Origin: MH13 sp042140245
GTDB lineage: Bacteria > Pseudomonadota > Alphaproteobacteria > Rhizobiales > MH13
Direction of reading: 5' to 3'
Length of the DNA stretch: 64,000 bases
NCBI RefSeq assembly: GCF_042140245.1
Contig: NZ_CP159483.1
Span: forward strand, 868,001 to 932,000
Under the pieces are notes generated by a model, which was not told where the DNA came from, made no database searches, and worked only from the letters and a program-made list of their open reading frames with translations. This document shows positions 17,816 to 26,854 of the stretch, one piece after another. Within the stretch, counting starts at the first letter, position 1; every line of letters starts with the position of its first letter. The position numbers and the translations under genes were made by a program.

Positions 17816-18138
17816 CGTGTTTCGCTCCCCTATCAGGCTGGAAGACCAGCCTTTGGCACCCTGACCTCATTGATCGGGTCACGCATGTTTGCGGTTTGGC
17901 GCCTTGACAGACGGTAGGCAAAGATGCGTAACATTTCAACCACCAAAACAAAGTTCCATTGAATGAGACTCATCTGAGTTCAAAAAATGGGTTTGTGACG
18001 GTGCAACCAATCGCGTTCGCGCCCGATCTTTCAAAGGTCAGGCGACAAGCCGCAAAAGGCGTGAACGTATGGGAGAAACACAGCGGACACGCCCTTTTGG
18101 TGGTTGCACCCACCAACGGTCCGCATGGGAGGACTAGA
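17816..18138. promoter_or_regulatory. Divergent promoter region of the galactoside island
   Basis: 323 bases between the IclR gene and the sugar-binding protein gene, with no ORF that I would support. It must contain promoters for both directions. A short palindrome TTC-CATT-GAA at 17954-17963 could be an IclR half-site pair. A CTGAGTTCA at 17974-17982 is identical to the half-site found in front of the HxlR gene at 53.7 kb. A GGGAGGA ribosome-binding site precedes the plus-strand start. Confidence 0.55.
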
Positions 18139-19395
18139 ATGAACCGCACCCTCAAAGCATCCGTGCTTGGGTTGGCTGGCCTTGGCCTGCTGACATCGAC
18201 TGCGCTTGCCGAACTGTCCGGCGACCTGCGCATCATTTCCGATATGTCCAACCCCGCGCCGCGCGCGGTGATGGAAAGCCTTGCCGCTGAGTTCGGCGAG
18301 ATGCACCCAGACCTCAACATTGAGTTGGAAATCGTTGATCGCGAAGCCTGGAAAACCCAGATTCGTAACGCGCTTTCGGCCAATCCACCCGACGTGATCA
18401 ACTGGTACGCTGCCAATCGCATGGCGCCGTATGTCGATGCTGGTCTGTTCGAAGACATCACCGATATGTGGGATGATGGTTCGCTGCCAGGGCTCGATGC
18501 CGTTCGTGGCGCGATGACGCTCAATGATCGCCAGTGGGGCGTGCCCTACACCTACTATCAGTGGGGTGTTTACTACCGCGAAGACATCTTCAACGAGCTT
18601 GGCCTCTCAGAGCCGGCAACGTTTGAAGAAGAGATCGCCAACTGCCAAGTGATCCTGGATTCAGGGCGCAAATGCTACGCCATCGGCACCAAGTTCCTTT
18701 GGACCGCAGGCGGCTGGTTCGATTATCTGAACATGCGCACCAACGGCTTTGACCATCACATGCAGCTTGCGCGTGGTGAACTGTCCTGGACTGAAGATGA
18801 AGGTGTGCGTGAAACCTTCGCCAATTGGCGTCGTCTGATCGACATGGGCGCGTTTATCGATGACCACCAGTCCTACAGCTGGCAGGAAGCGCTGACCTTC
18901 TTCACCGATGGTGAAGCGACAGCCTATCTGATGGGCAACTTCGCTGTTGCGCCAATGCGTGATGCCGGTCTTGGCGATGATCAGATCGACTTCTACCAGT
19001 TCCCGATCATCACCGAAGGTTTGGCTCAGGGTGAAGATGCTCCAACGGACACCTTCCACATTCCCTCAGGCGCAGAGAACAAAGAAGCAGCGCGTGCGTT
19101 TCTTCAGTTCGTGACCTCCGCTGATGTGCAGACACGCATCAACAATGGCGAAAATCTTGGCCAGCTGCCTGTGAACGCCAATTCCAGCGTTGATGCTGAT
19201 GAGTTCCTGGAGCAGGGCTTTGAGATGCTGTCGGGCAATGCCCAAGGCGGCGTCGCACAGTTCTTCGACCGCGACTTCCCCGCTGAGATGGCCTCGGTCG
19301 GCATGGAAGGCTTGCAGGAGTTCATGGTGTTTCCAGACAATCTGGACGACATCCTTGAGCGCCTAGAGGATGCGCGCGGGCGCATCTACGAATAA
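18139..19395 (+). CDS. Sugar ABC transporter substrate-binding protein
   Basis: About 418 aa, family 1 extracellular solute-binding protein. A signal peptide (MNRTLKASVLGLAGLGLLTS, cleavage after TALA) leads into the typical ELSGDLRIISDMSNP strand and a two-lobed fold with aromatic residues for sugar stacking. The start at 18139 has GGGAGGA 6 bases upstream; an upstream in-frame extension to 17959 places the signal peptide internally and was rejected. Context with alpha- and beta-galactosidases suggests it binds a galactose-containing oligosaccharide such as melibiose or raffinose. A strong terminator follows it. Confidence 0.93.
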   Translation: MNRTLKASVLGLAGLGLLTSTALAELSGDLRIISDMSNPAPRAVMESLAAEFGEMHPDLNIELEIVDREAWKTQIRNALSANPPDVINWYAANRMAPYVDAGLFEDITDMWDDGSLPGLDAVRGAMTLNDRQWGVPYTYYQWGVYYREDIFNELGLSEPATFEEEIANCQVILDSGRKCYAIGTKFLWTAGGWFDYLNMRTNGFDHHMQLARGELSWTEDEGVRETFANWRRLIDMGAFIDDHQSYSWQEALTFFTDGEATAYLMGNFAVAPMRDAGLGDDQIDFYQFPIITEGLAQGEDAPTDTFHIPSGAENKEAARAFLQFVTSADVQTRINNGENLGQLPVNANSSVDADEFLEQGFEMLSGNAQGGVAQFFDRDFPAEMASVGMEGLQEFMVFPDNLDDILERLEDARGRIYE

Positions 19396-19408
19396 TCCAA
19401 AAGCTTCG

Positions 19409-19440
19409 CCCCGCCCTGAGCAATCAGGGCGGGGTTTTTG
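19409..19440 (+). terminator. Rho-independent terminator after the sugar-binding protein gene
   Basis: A 10-bp perfect GC-rich stem, CCCCGCCCTG / CAGGGCGGGG, with a 6-base loop followed by TTTTTG. It lies between the binding-protein gene and the permease genes, so most transcripts should stop here and the binding protein will be made in excess over the membrane subunits. Confidence 0.9.
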
Positions 19441-19526
19441 CCACACGCTCTCATTCTCAAACTGATGGGCCTTCGCTGGGTACGGTCGGTTTTGGCATGA
19501 GGTGATTTCCGCAAGGGGGACGACCA

Positions 19527-20459
19527 ATGGCAACTGCAAGCGCCGCCGCGCCGACCGCTCGGCCACAGCGCAGCTGGTACAAGCGCAATGAGATTGCTGC
19601 GACGCCGTGGCTGTTTCTCATCCCGGGCATTCTGTTCTTTTCCGTTTATGTGATCATTCCGATCTTCCAGTCGGTGTGGATCAGCTTTCATGAGTGGGAC
19701 GGTCTGGGTGAAATGACCTGGGTCGGCACGGCGAACTATGAGCGGCTGCTGACCGATGATCGCAAGTTTGACGTGTCCTTCTGGAACAATGTGCGCTGGT
19801 TGTTCCTGTATTTGCTGGCCATTCCGGCGGGCCTGTTCATCGCCTTGTTCTTGAACCAAACGGTGCGGGGTATTCGGCTCTATAAGTCGATGTTCTTCTT
19901 TCCCTTCGTCATCAGTCAGGTGGTTGTGGGCCTGGTGTTTTCCTGGTTCTACCTGCCGCGCGAAGGCCTGTTGAACGCCATTTTGACCTTCTTCGGCATG
20001 GAGCCGGTGAACATTTTGGGCGATCCTGCGCTGGCCACCTATGGCATCATCGCCGCTGGGCTTTGGCCGCAAACGGCTTATTGCATGATCCTCTATCTGA
20101 CAGGCCTTAATGCGGTGAACCCCGAGCAGATCGAGGCCGGTCGGTTGGATGGCGCGAAGGGACTTAAGATGCTCTGGTACGTCGTGTTGCCTCAGCTGAA
20201 GCCAGCCACCTTTATCGCCTTCGTGGTGACGATTATTGGCGCACTGCGTTCCTTCGATCTTATCTCGGTGATGACGAATGGCGGGCCATTCGGTTCCACC
20301 CGCGTTCTGAGCTTCTACATGTTTGAAGAATCGCTCTCAGAGTTCGGCTTCCGCATGGGCTATGGCGCAGCCATTGCCGTGGTGCTGTTCTTCCTGATGC
20401 TCTTCTTCATCGTCTACTTCCTCTATTCCATGTGGCGCGACGAGAAGGGGGCGCGGTAA
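19527..20459 (+). CDS. Sugar ABC transporter permease (MalF/UgpA type)
   Basis: 310 aa with six membrane helices and the EAA motif (EQIEAGRLDGAKGLKMLWYVVLP) near residue 205. Helix 1 is preceded by a short basic cytoplasmic tail (RPQRSWYKRNEIAATPW). GGGGGACG-type ribosome-binding sequence precedes the ATG. Its stop codon overlaps the start of the next permease by 1 base. It pairs with that permease and with the MalK-type ATPase encoded at 15,783. Confidence 0.94.
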   Translation: MATASAAAPTARPQRSWYKRNEIAATPWLFLIPGILFFSVYVIIPIFQSVWISFHEWDGLGEMTWVGTANYERLLTDDRKFDVSFWNNVRWLFLYLLAIPAGLFIALFLNQTVRGIRLYKSMFFFPFVISQVVVGLVFSWFYLPREGLLNAILTFFGMEPVNILGDPALATYGIIAAGLWPQTAYCMILYLTGLNAVNPEQIEAGRLDGAKGLKMLWYVVLPQLKPATFIAFVVTIIGALRSFDLISVMTNGGPFGSTRVLSFYMFEESLSEFGFRMGYGAAIAVVLFFLMLFFIVYFLYSMWRDEKGAR

Positions 20460-21307
20460 TGTTTCCCAAACCGATAGAAAAATCCTCCCGCGCGACGCAG
20501 ATCGGCTACCAGGCCTTCTTGCCTCTGGTGCTCATCCTTTGGCTGTTGCCGCTGATCGCAGTGGCTGTGTTCTCGGTGAAGCCGGATGCTGATTTCACCA
20601 ACGGCAACTATTGGGGGCTGCCCTCCAGCTTCGAATTCTTCACCAACTATGGCCGCGTGTTCTTTGAATCTGACATGCCGCGCTACATGCTGAACTCGTT
20701 CCTGATCACTGTTCCAACAGTGATTGGTGCCATCGCATTGTCTTCGCTGACAGGGTTTGCGCTGGGCGTTTACAAGTTCAATGGCAACCTTTTGATCTTC
20801 TTCATGTTCATTGCCGGCAATTTCGTGCCGTTCCAGATCCTGATGGTGCCAGTGCGCGATCTCACCGTGTCGATGAACCTTTACGACACCAAGACCGGGT
20901 TGATCCTTTTTCACATCGCGTTCCAGACTGGGTTCTGCACATTGTTTATGCGCAACTTTATTCGCCAGCTGCCCTTTGAGTTGGTGGAGGCTGCGAGGGT
21001 TGAAGGTGTCGCCGAATGGCGCATTTTCTGGTACGTCGTTCTGCCCCTCATGAAGCCAGCCTTGGCCGCCTTGGCGGTGTTGATCTTCACCTTCATCTGG
21101 AATGATTATTTCTGGGCGGTCGTGTTGACCCAGGGACCGGATGCACAGCCGGTTACGGCGGGTATCACCAGCTTCAACTCACAGTTCCGTGCCGCCTATC
21201 ATCTGATGAGTGCCGGTTCGATTGTCGCTGCTCTGCCACCAGTCCTGATGTTTTTCCTCATGCAGAAGCACTTCATCGCAGGCCTGACACTGGGTGCCGT
21301 AAAATGA
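20459..21307 (+). CDS. Sugar ABC transporter permease (MalG/UgpE type)
   Basis: 282 aa, six membrane helices, EAA motif (ELVEAARVEGVAEWRIFWYVVLPLM) near residue 180 and the MalG-like C-terminus FIAGLTLGAVK. The ATG at 20459 shares one base with the stop codon of the preceding permease, so translation is coupled; the frame also opens 27 bases earlier but that start is inside the neighbour. Confidence 0.94.
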   Translation: MFPKPIEKSSRATQIGYQAFLPLVLILWLLPLIAVAVFSVKPDADFTNGNYWGLPSSFEFFTNYGRVFFESDMPRYMLNSFLITVPTVIGAIALSSLTGFALGVYKFNGNLLIFFMFIAGNFVPFQILMVPVRDLTVSMNLYDTKTGLILFHIAFQTGFCTLFMRNFIRQLPFELVEAARVEGVAEWRIFWYVVLPLMKPALAALAVLIFTFIWNDYFWAVVLTQGPDAQPVTAGITSFNSQFRAAYHLMSAGSIVAALPPVLMFFLMQKHFIAGLTLGAVK

Positions 21308-21337
21308 TTGGTGCCACTAAGTAATCGGAGTGATGAG

Positions 21338-23437
21338 TTGATACGAAGCTGGCGTCTGGATGACGGTCGCCAGTCTCTTGTCCTTGCAGCCGACCGTGAT
21401 CGGTTGCCAGAGGTCGTCTATTGGGGCGCACCTCTGCCTGCGGATGAGGAACTGGACCTTTTGCACGCTGCCAATGGATTGGATGTTACGGGGGGCATGC
21501 TGGATGCCAACCCTGATCTTTCCATTTGCCCCGAAGCGACGCGCAGTTTTCCCGGTCAGCCGGGGATGATTCTGCGTGATGGCGATGGGACACCATTGCT
21601 ACCGAAATTTTGCTTCAAACATGCTGAGCAATGCGATGATGCGCTGGCGCTGGTTTATGAAGATACCACCAGCCTGCTGACCTACATTGCGCGGTTCACC
21701 ATCAATCCGCGCACCCATATCATCACCACGTCAGCCCGTCTTGAAGCAGCCAAACCGGTTCATTTGCATTGGTTAGCCGCGCCGGTTTTACCGGGATCGC
21801 AGCAAAGCGATGAGATGATTGATTTTGCTGGGCGTTGGTGTGGCGAGTTCCAGATGAACACGACCGCTTGGTCGCCAGGCATGCGCTACCGTGAAAACCG
21901 TACCGGACGCACAGGCCATGAGCATTTTCCGGGCCTCATTCTGCCCGAGCGTGGGGCCACCAACACGCAGGGCCATGCCTATGCTTTTCACTATGGCTGG
22001 TCAGGTGGGCACCGGATGGTTGCTGAAGAATTGCCCGACGGACGGCGGCAAATTCAGTTCGGTCATGCCGCACGCATGGAACATGATGCTGACACCGCTT
22101 TTGAGACGGCGCCGCTCTACATAACCTATTCACGCGACGGCCTGAATGGCTGCGCGGTGGCGTTTCAGCGACACCTGCGCGATGAGATCGTGACGTGGCC
22201 CAAAAAAGAGGGCATGCCCGATCGCCCGCGGCCTGTTCACTACAATTGCTGGGAAGCGGTCTACTTCAATCACAAACTGCCGGTTCTCAAAGAGATTGCC
22301 GACCGGGCTGCCGCGTTGGGGGCGGAGCGCTTTGTTCTGGATGATGGCTGGTTTGGCCAGCGCGATGATGACACCACGTCCCTGTCGGATTGGGAGGTGG
22401 ATCCGCGCAAATATCCCGACGGACTTGGTCCCCTGATCGACCATGTTCATGGGCTCGATATGTCGTTTGGCATCTGGTTTGAGCCGGAGATGATCAACCC
22501 CGAGAGTGATCTGCACCGGGCGCATCCAGAATGGGCGCTCGGATCAGAGGATCAAACGTTGGGACGCCAGCAAAAGGCGCTCAACATGGCGCTTGGGGAA
22601 GTGCGCGATTTTATCTACGAGCGCATGGCGGCGATCCTTTCCAAATATCCCATCGACTACATCAAATGGGACCACAACCGCGTGTTGCCCATGCCTGACG
22701 CTGCGCAAACGCGAGGCTCCTATGCGCTGATCGACCGGTTGCGGGCTGCTTTTCCCGATGTCGAGATTGAGAGCTGCGCCTCAGGTGGTGGCCGCATCGA
22801 TTTTGGGATCTTGAGCCGTACCCAGCGTGTTTGGCTCTCTGACAGCAACGACGCGCTGGAGCGACTGAAGATGCAGCACAATGCGGCGCTGTTCCTGCCG
22901 CTTGCTGTGACCGGATCGCATGTTGGTCCGCGGCACTGTCACACCTCCGGCCGTGTTCTCGATATTGCGTTCCGCGCTTGGGTGGCGGCGCAGCGGCACA
23001 TGGGGTTTGAGATGGACCCACGTGAGCTGACCGACGAGGAGGTGAAGGTCCTTCGAGAGGTCACCACATGGTGGAAGCAGAATCGGGCTTGGATGACGCG
23101 CGCGGATATCTTGCGCCTAGACAGCCCGGACCCTACAGTGCTCGCTGAGCAGCAATTGGCCGAAGATGGCAGTCGGTTCGTTGCTTTCGTTGGTAAAGCG
23201 ACCACCAGTGCGCAAATCGCACCGCGTCCGTTGCGGCTCACACGCCTTGATCCAGAGGCCCGCTACGAGGTCACTCTTATCAACCGCCACACAGCCCCCG
23301 TGCTCTCGCGTGGAATGCCGGCGTTGAAAGATGGGCCAATCGTGGTATCGGGCAGTTATCTTTTGCATCATGGTCTGACACTGCCCTGGTCCTATCCGGA
23401 AACCATGTGGGTGATTGAGGGGCGCAAGCTGTCATGA
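21338..23437 (+). CDS. Alpha-galactosidase, glycoside hydrolase family 36
   Basis: About 699 aa, cytoplasmic. An N-terminal beta-sandwich is followed by the GH36 barrel with VLDDGWFGQRDDDTTSLSDW, the nucleophile aspartate in YIKWDHNR (D445) and the acid/base aspartate in VWLSDSNDALER (D502), between which lies the SCASGGGRID block. It releases alpha-linked galactose from imported oligosaccharides. I chose TTG at 21338 because GGAG lies 7 bases upstream; TTG/GTG codons at 21308/21311 also keep the frame open. It belongs to the same operon as the permeases (30-base gap). Confidence 0.93.
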   Translation: MIRSWRLDDGRQSLVLAADRDRLPEVVYWGAPLPADEELDLLHAANGLDVTGGMLDANPDLSICPEATRSFPGQPGMILRDGDGTPLLPKFCFKHAEQCDDALALVYEDTTSLLTYIARFTINPRTHIITTSARLEAAKPVHLHWLAAPVLPGSQQSDEMIDFAGRWCGEFQMNTTAWSPGMRYRENRTGRTGHEHFPGLILPERGATNTQGHAYAFHYGWSGGHRMVAEELPDGRRQIQFGHAARMEHDADTAFETAPLYITYSRDGLNGCAVAFQRHLRDEIVTWPKKEGMPDRPRPVHYNCWEAVYFNHKLPVLKEIADRAAALGAERFVLDDGWFGQRDDDTTSLSDWEVDPRKYPDGLGPLIDHVHGLDMSFGIWFEPEMINPESDLHRAHPEWALGSEDQTLGRQQKALNMALGEVRDFIYERMAAILSKYPIDYIKWDHNRVLPMPDAAQTRGSYALIDRLRAAFPDVEIESCASGGGRIDFGILSRTQRVWLSDSNDALERLKMQHNAALFLPLAVTGSHVGPRHCHTSGRVLDIAFRAWVAAQRHMGFEMDPRELTDEEVKVLREVTTWWKQNRAWMTRADILRLDSPDPTVLAEQQLAEDGSRFVAFVGKATTSAQIAPRPLRLTRLDPEARYEVTLINRHTAPVLSRGMPALKDGPIVVSGSYLLHHGLTLPWSYPETMWVIEGRKLS

Positions 23438-23525
23438 GGTTTGTTGTTGCGCACTGTCGAGCCGCAGAGATGCGCTTAAGATTTTTGTCGGCATGTCCGA
23501 CCCACTTTTCAACAACGGGAGTCCG

Positions 23526-24299
23526 ATGATGGACCTCATTGCCAACTATTCTGATCTCAAGGACGCCAGCGTCTTCATCACCGGCGGCGGCTCGGGCATT
23601 GGCGCATCGCTGACCGAGGGCTTTTTGATGCAGGGGGCGAAGGTTGCGTTCGTCCAACGGTCTGATGCGTCAGCCTTTGCTGACGAAATGGCGGAGAAAC
23701 ACGGCAACCGCCCGCACTACATGCAATGCGACATCACCGATCTTGATCGCCTGAAAGCGTGCATTGATGAGGGTGCCGAGCGCCATGGCGGGCTCAATGT
23801 TCTGGTCAACAATGCCGCCAACGACAAGCGTCACAACACGCTGGAGGTTGACGAAGACTTTTTCGATTGGGCGGTGGCGATCAATCTCAAAGCCTATTTC
23901 TTTGCTTGCAAGGCGGCGGTGCCTCTGCTGCGACAGGCTGGTGGTGGGGCCATCGTCAATTTCTCCTCCATCAGCTACATGATCGGCGCTGCTGGTATGC
24001 CGATCTACACCAGCTCCAATGCTGGCATCACCTCCATGTCCCACACGATGGCGCGTGAGTTTGGGCCTGACAATATCCGTGTGAACGCTCTCGCTCCCGG
24101 CTGGGTGATGACTCAGAAACAGCGTGATCTGTGGGTGACGCCTGAGAATCTGGCCGAGCATCTCGATCGACAGTGCTTGCAAGAGGAGTTGGTGCCGGAA
24201 GACATTGTTGGCGGCACCTTGTTTCTCGCCTCCAATGCAAGTCGCATGATGACCGGTCAATGCATGGTGATTGATGGCGGTGTGGTGGTTCCCGCTTGA
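23526..24299 (+). CDS. SDR-family dehydrogenase, probable galactose 1-dehydrogenase
   Basis: About 257 aa. The NAD(P)-binding GGGSGIG motif (residues 20-26), VLVNNAAN (93-100), catalytic serine in NFSSIS (S148) and tyrosine Y161 of the active site are present. The usual YxxxK lysine is replaced by asparagine: the sequence reads YTSSN. Its place between alpha-galactosidase and DgoK/DgoA suggests oxidation of D-galactose to galactonolactone. The start is ATG at 23526 (or 23529) behind GGGAG; the upstream in-frame extension overlaps the GH36 stop and lacks a ribosome-binding site. Confidence 0.85.
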   Translation: MMDLIANYSDLKDASVFITGGGSGIGASLTEGFLMQGAKVAFVQRSDASAFADEMAEKHGNRPHYMQCDITDLDRLKACIDEGAERHGGLNVLVNNAANDKRHNTLEVDEDFFDWAVAINLKAYFFACKAAVPLLRQAGGGAIVNFSSISYMIGAAGMPIYTSSNAGITSMSHTMAREFGPDNIRVNALAPGWVMTQKQRDLWVTPENLAEHLDRQCLQEELVPEDIVGGTLFLASNASRMMTGQCMVIDGGVVVPA

Positions 24300-25258
24300 T
24301 GGATGAGGCCGTACGCCCGCACTGGATTGCCGTGGATTGGGGAACAACCCATTTGCGCGCCTATGCCATGGACGGCCAAGGCGGGGTGTTGGCACGTGGT
24401 CATGGCCTTGGCATGGGTGCCTTGTCCGCCGGAGACGCGGGTGCGTCACGACAAGCAAATTTTGAAGCAGCCCTGTTAGGTGCTGTGGAGCCCTGGCTCT
24501 CTGATCGGCCTGTTGCCCTGATAATGTGCGGGATGGTGGGCTCGCGCCAAGGGTGGTGTGAAGCGGGCTATCTTCCTGTTCCACAAAGCCTTTTTAACCT
24601 TTGCGAGGCGCTGGCGGAGGTGCCAGCAAAGGATCAACGGCTCACGCCCTTCATTGTCCCTGGCATCAGCCAGACCGATCCGTATGACGTGATGCGCGGT
24701 GAAGAGACGCAATTGGCGGGCTATGTTTCACAGGCGTCCGGTGCGAACAGCACCGTATCCGGTCGGGTGTGCTTGCCAGGCACCCATGCCAAATGGGCGC
24801 GGGTTGAAAGCGGTGCGGTGATCCATTTTTCCACCGCGATGACCGGAGAGCTTTTTGATCTCATAACCGAGCACTCCATTTTGGCGCATTCGGTGAGCGA
24901 TGATGCACTGGATTCCGAAGCGTTTCGTGATTCCGTACTGGCCGCCTATCATGATCCAGCGTGCTTGACCGAAGCGCTGTTCTCCGTGCGTGCAGAGGGC
25001 TTGCTTGCTGGAGAAGATGGAGTGCGAGCGCGCGGCCGGGTTTCTGGCTTGTTGGTGGGCGCTGAGCTTGCTGGCGCAAAGCTTGAACCCGGTGAACCGG
25101 TGACCTTGATTGGCGCACCAAAGCTATGCGTCGCCTACAGTGAGGCTCTGGCCGCACTGGGACTGGATGCGGCGCTGCTTGATGGTGAAGCCATGGTTTT
25201 GCGCGGTTTGAGCGATATCCATGCGCAACTGGTCGAACGGCGAGCGATTTCAGCGTGA
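24299..25258 (+). CDS. dgoK: 2-dehydro-3-deoxygalactonokinase
   Basis: 319 aa. It phosphorylates 2-keto-3-deoxygalactonate, the third intermediate of the De Ley-Doudoroff galactose route. The N-terminal IAVDWGTTHLRAYAMD is the ASKHA phosphate-binding strand of DgoK, followed by MCGMVGSRQGW and LPGTHAKWARVESGAV. The ATG at 24299 overlaps the TGA stop of the dehydrogenase by one base, so coupling is likely. Confidence 0.93.
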   Translation: MDEAVRPHWIAVDWGTTHLRAYAMDGQGGVLARGHGLGMGALSAGDAGASRQANFEAALLGAVEPWLSDRPVALIMCGMVGSRQGWCEAGYLPVPQSLFNLCEALAEVPAKDQRLTPFIVPGISQTDPYDVMRGEETQLAGYVSQASGANSTVSGRVCLPGTHAKWARVESGAVIHFSTAMTGELFDLITEHSILAHSVSDDALDSEAFRDSVLAAYHDPACLTEALFSVRAEGLLAGEDGVRARGRVSGLLVGAELAGAKLEPGEPVTLIGAPKLCVAYSEALAALGLDAALLDGEAMVLRGLSDIHAQLVERRAISA

Positions 25259-25298
25259 TCCTTGCCGTCAGGCGGGGAGCAACCAAACGAGGTGACAT

Positions 25299-25913
25299 GT
25301 GAGTGTGGGAGCACGGCCCTTGGTGGCCATTTTGCGTGGTGTGACGCCCAACGAGGTGGGCGACATTGGTGAGGCGTTGTTCCAGGCTGGGATCACCTGG
25401 ATTGAGGTGCCGCTGAACTCACCCGACCCATTGCAATCGATCATCCGCTTGGTTGCCAAGCTTGGGGATCGCGCGGTTATCGGCGCTGGTACAGTGCTTA
25501 CCCAGCAGCAGGTCGAAGAGGTCGCTGCGACGGGCGCACGGCTGATCGTGTCGCCCAATATGAACCAGGATGTGATCCGCCTTACCAAAGCCAAGGGCAT
25601 GATTTCGTTGCCGGGTGTTTTCACGGCCACCGAGTGTTTTGCGGCACTCGATGCCGGGGCAGATGGGCTGAAGTTCTTTCCTGGCGATTTGATCGGTCCG
25701 GTCGGGCTGAAGGCACTCAAAGCCGTGTTGCCAACAACCGCGACGACGTATGCCGTGGGCGGTGTGAGCGCTGCGAATGTGCCCGATTGGTTGGCTGCTG
25801 GCGCCCATGGATTTGGTCTTGGATCGTCGCTTTATAAGCCTGGCGATAGCGCGCAGGATGTTGCGGAGAAGGCAAAAGCGATTGTTGCTGCCTTTGATGC
25901 AGGTGCTTCATGA
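25299..25913 (+). CDS. dgoA: 2-dehydro-3-deoxy-6-phosphogalactonate aldolase
   Basis: 204 aa class-I KDPG/KDPGal aldolase. ILRGVTPNE, the glutamate in WIEVPLNSPDP and the Schiff-base lysine in GADGLKFFPGDL (near residue 129) are visible. The DPL residues after NSP favour the galactonate over the gluconate enzyme. Products would be pyruvate and glyceraldehyde 3-phosphate. GTG at 25299 is used, with GAGG upstream. The next gene begins 4 bases before the stop (ATGA overlap). Confidence 0.93.
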   Translation: MSVGARPLVAILRGVTPNEVGDIGEALFQAGITWIEVPLNSPDPLQSIIRLVAKLGDRAVIGAGTVLTQQQVEEVAATGARLIVSPNMNQDVIRLTKAKGMISLPGVFTATECFAALDAGADGLKFFPGDLIGPVGLKALKAVLPTTATTYAVGGVSAANVPDWLAAGAHGFGLGSSLYKPGDSAQDVAEKAKAIVAAFDAGAS

Positions 25914-26785
25914 CCTTTACGTCAGTGGAAGCTAAGCTGTTTGACGCCACCCGCTGCGAGTTGGGCGAGGGCCCACTTTGGCACCCAGAGCGCAAAGCTT
26001 TGTTCTGGTTTGATGTTCTTGGCCAGAAGCTCTTCATGCGCTCGCAGACCGTGTTTCGCCAATGGCTGTTTCCGGAGATTGTCTCCGCCGCGGGTTGGGT
26101 TGATCGCGACACCTTGTTGATCGGGGGTGAAACGGCGTTTTGGCGGTTTGATATCGAAACCGGCACACACGTGAAACACCTGCCCTTGGATGCGGACAAT
26201 CCCACCACCCGCTCCAATGATGGTCGCGTCGATCCGTGGGGTGGGTTTTGGATCGGCACGATGGGCAAGGGTGCGGAGAAGGGCGCTGGCGGTATCCACC
26301 GCTTCTATCGCGGTCAAGTGACGACGCTGTTCCCCTCAATCACCATTCCCAATGCGATCGCGTTTGCGCCGGACAATAGCTTTGCCAGTTTTGCTGACAC
26401 CGTGACCGGCCAGGTGATGCGCGTTGCGCTGGATGCCACCACCGGTGCGCCCGTTGGCCAACCGGAGGTGTTTCTTGATTTAACGTCTGAGGGGCGTAAC
26501 CCTGATGGCGCTGTCTTCGATGCCGATGGCCGGCTCTGGCTGGCCGAGTGGGGATCATCACGTGTGGCGTGCTACGCGCCAGATGGATCGGTGCTTTGCG
26601 GGGTCACCGCGCCGACGCCGCACACATCATGCCCTGCTTTTGGCGGTGAAGACCTGCAGAGGCTGTTTATCACCACCGCGCAGGAGCATCTGGATGCCTC
26701 CGACCCTGGCTTTGCCCAGGCAGGACAAACGTTTGGCGCACCTGTCCAGGCAACAGGCCAGCGCGAGCATCAGGTTACACTTTAG
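25910..26785 (+). CDS. SMP-30/gluconolactonase-family lactonase
   Basis: 291-aa six-bladed beta-propeller. Divalent-metal ligands are in CELGEGPLWHP (Glu), TRSNDGRVDPWGGFW (Asn) and GRNPDGAVFDADG (Asp), the pattern of SMP-30 lactonases. In this operon it most likely opens galactono-1,4/1,5-lactone to galactonate. It is coupled to dgoA by an ATGA overlap and is the last recognisable gene of the galactose operon. Confidence 0.92.
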   Translation: MTFTSVEAKLFDATRCELGEGPLWHPERKALFWFDVLGQKLFMRSQTVFRQWLFPEIVSAAGWVDRDTLLIGGETAFWRFDIETGTHVKHLPLDADNPTTRSNDGRVDPWGGFWIGTMGKGAEKGAGGIHRFYRGQVTTLFPSITIPNAIAFAPDNSFASFADTVTGQVMRVALDATTGAPVGQPEVFLDLTSEGRNPDGAVFDADGRLWLAEWGSSRVACYAPDGSVLCGVTAPTPHTSCPAFGGEDLQRLFITTAQEHLDASDPGFAQAGQTFGAPVQATGQREHQVTL

Positions 26786-26854
26786 ACATCTTTCTTGCTT
26801 CGCGGCGCACACACCCTATTCTCCAACCACCTTGTTGAAGCGAAAGCCGTCTCC

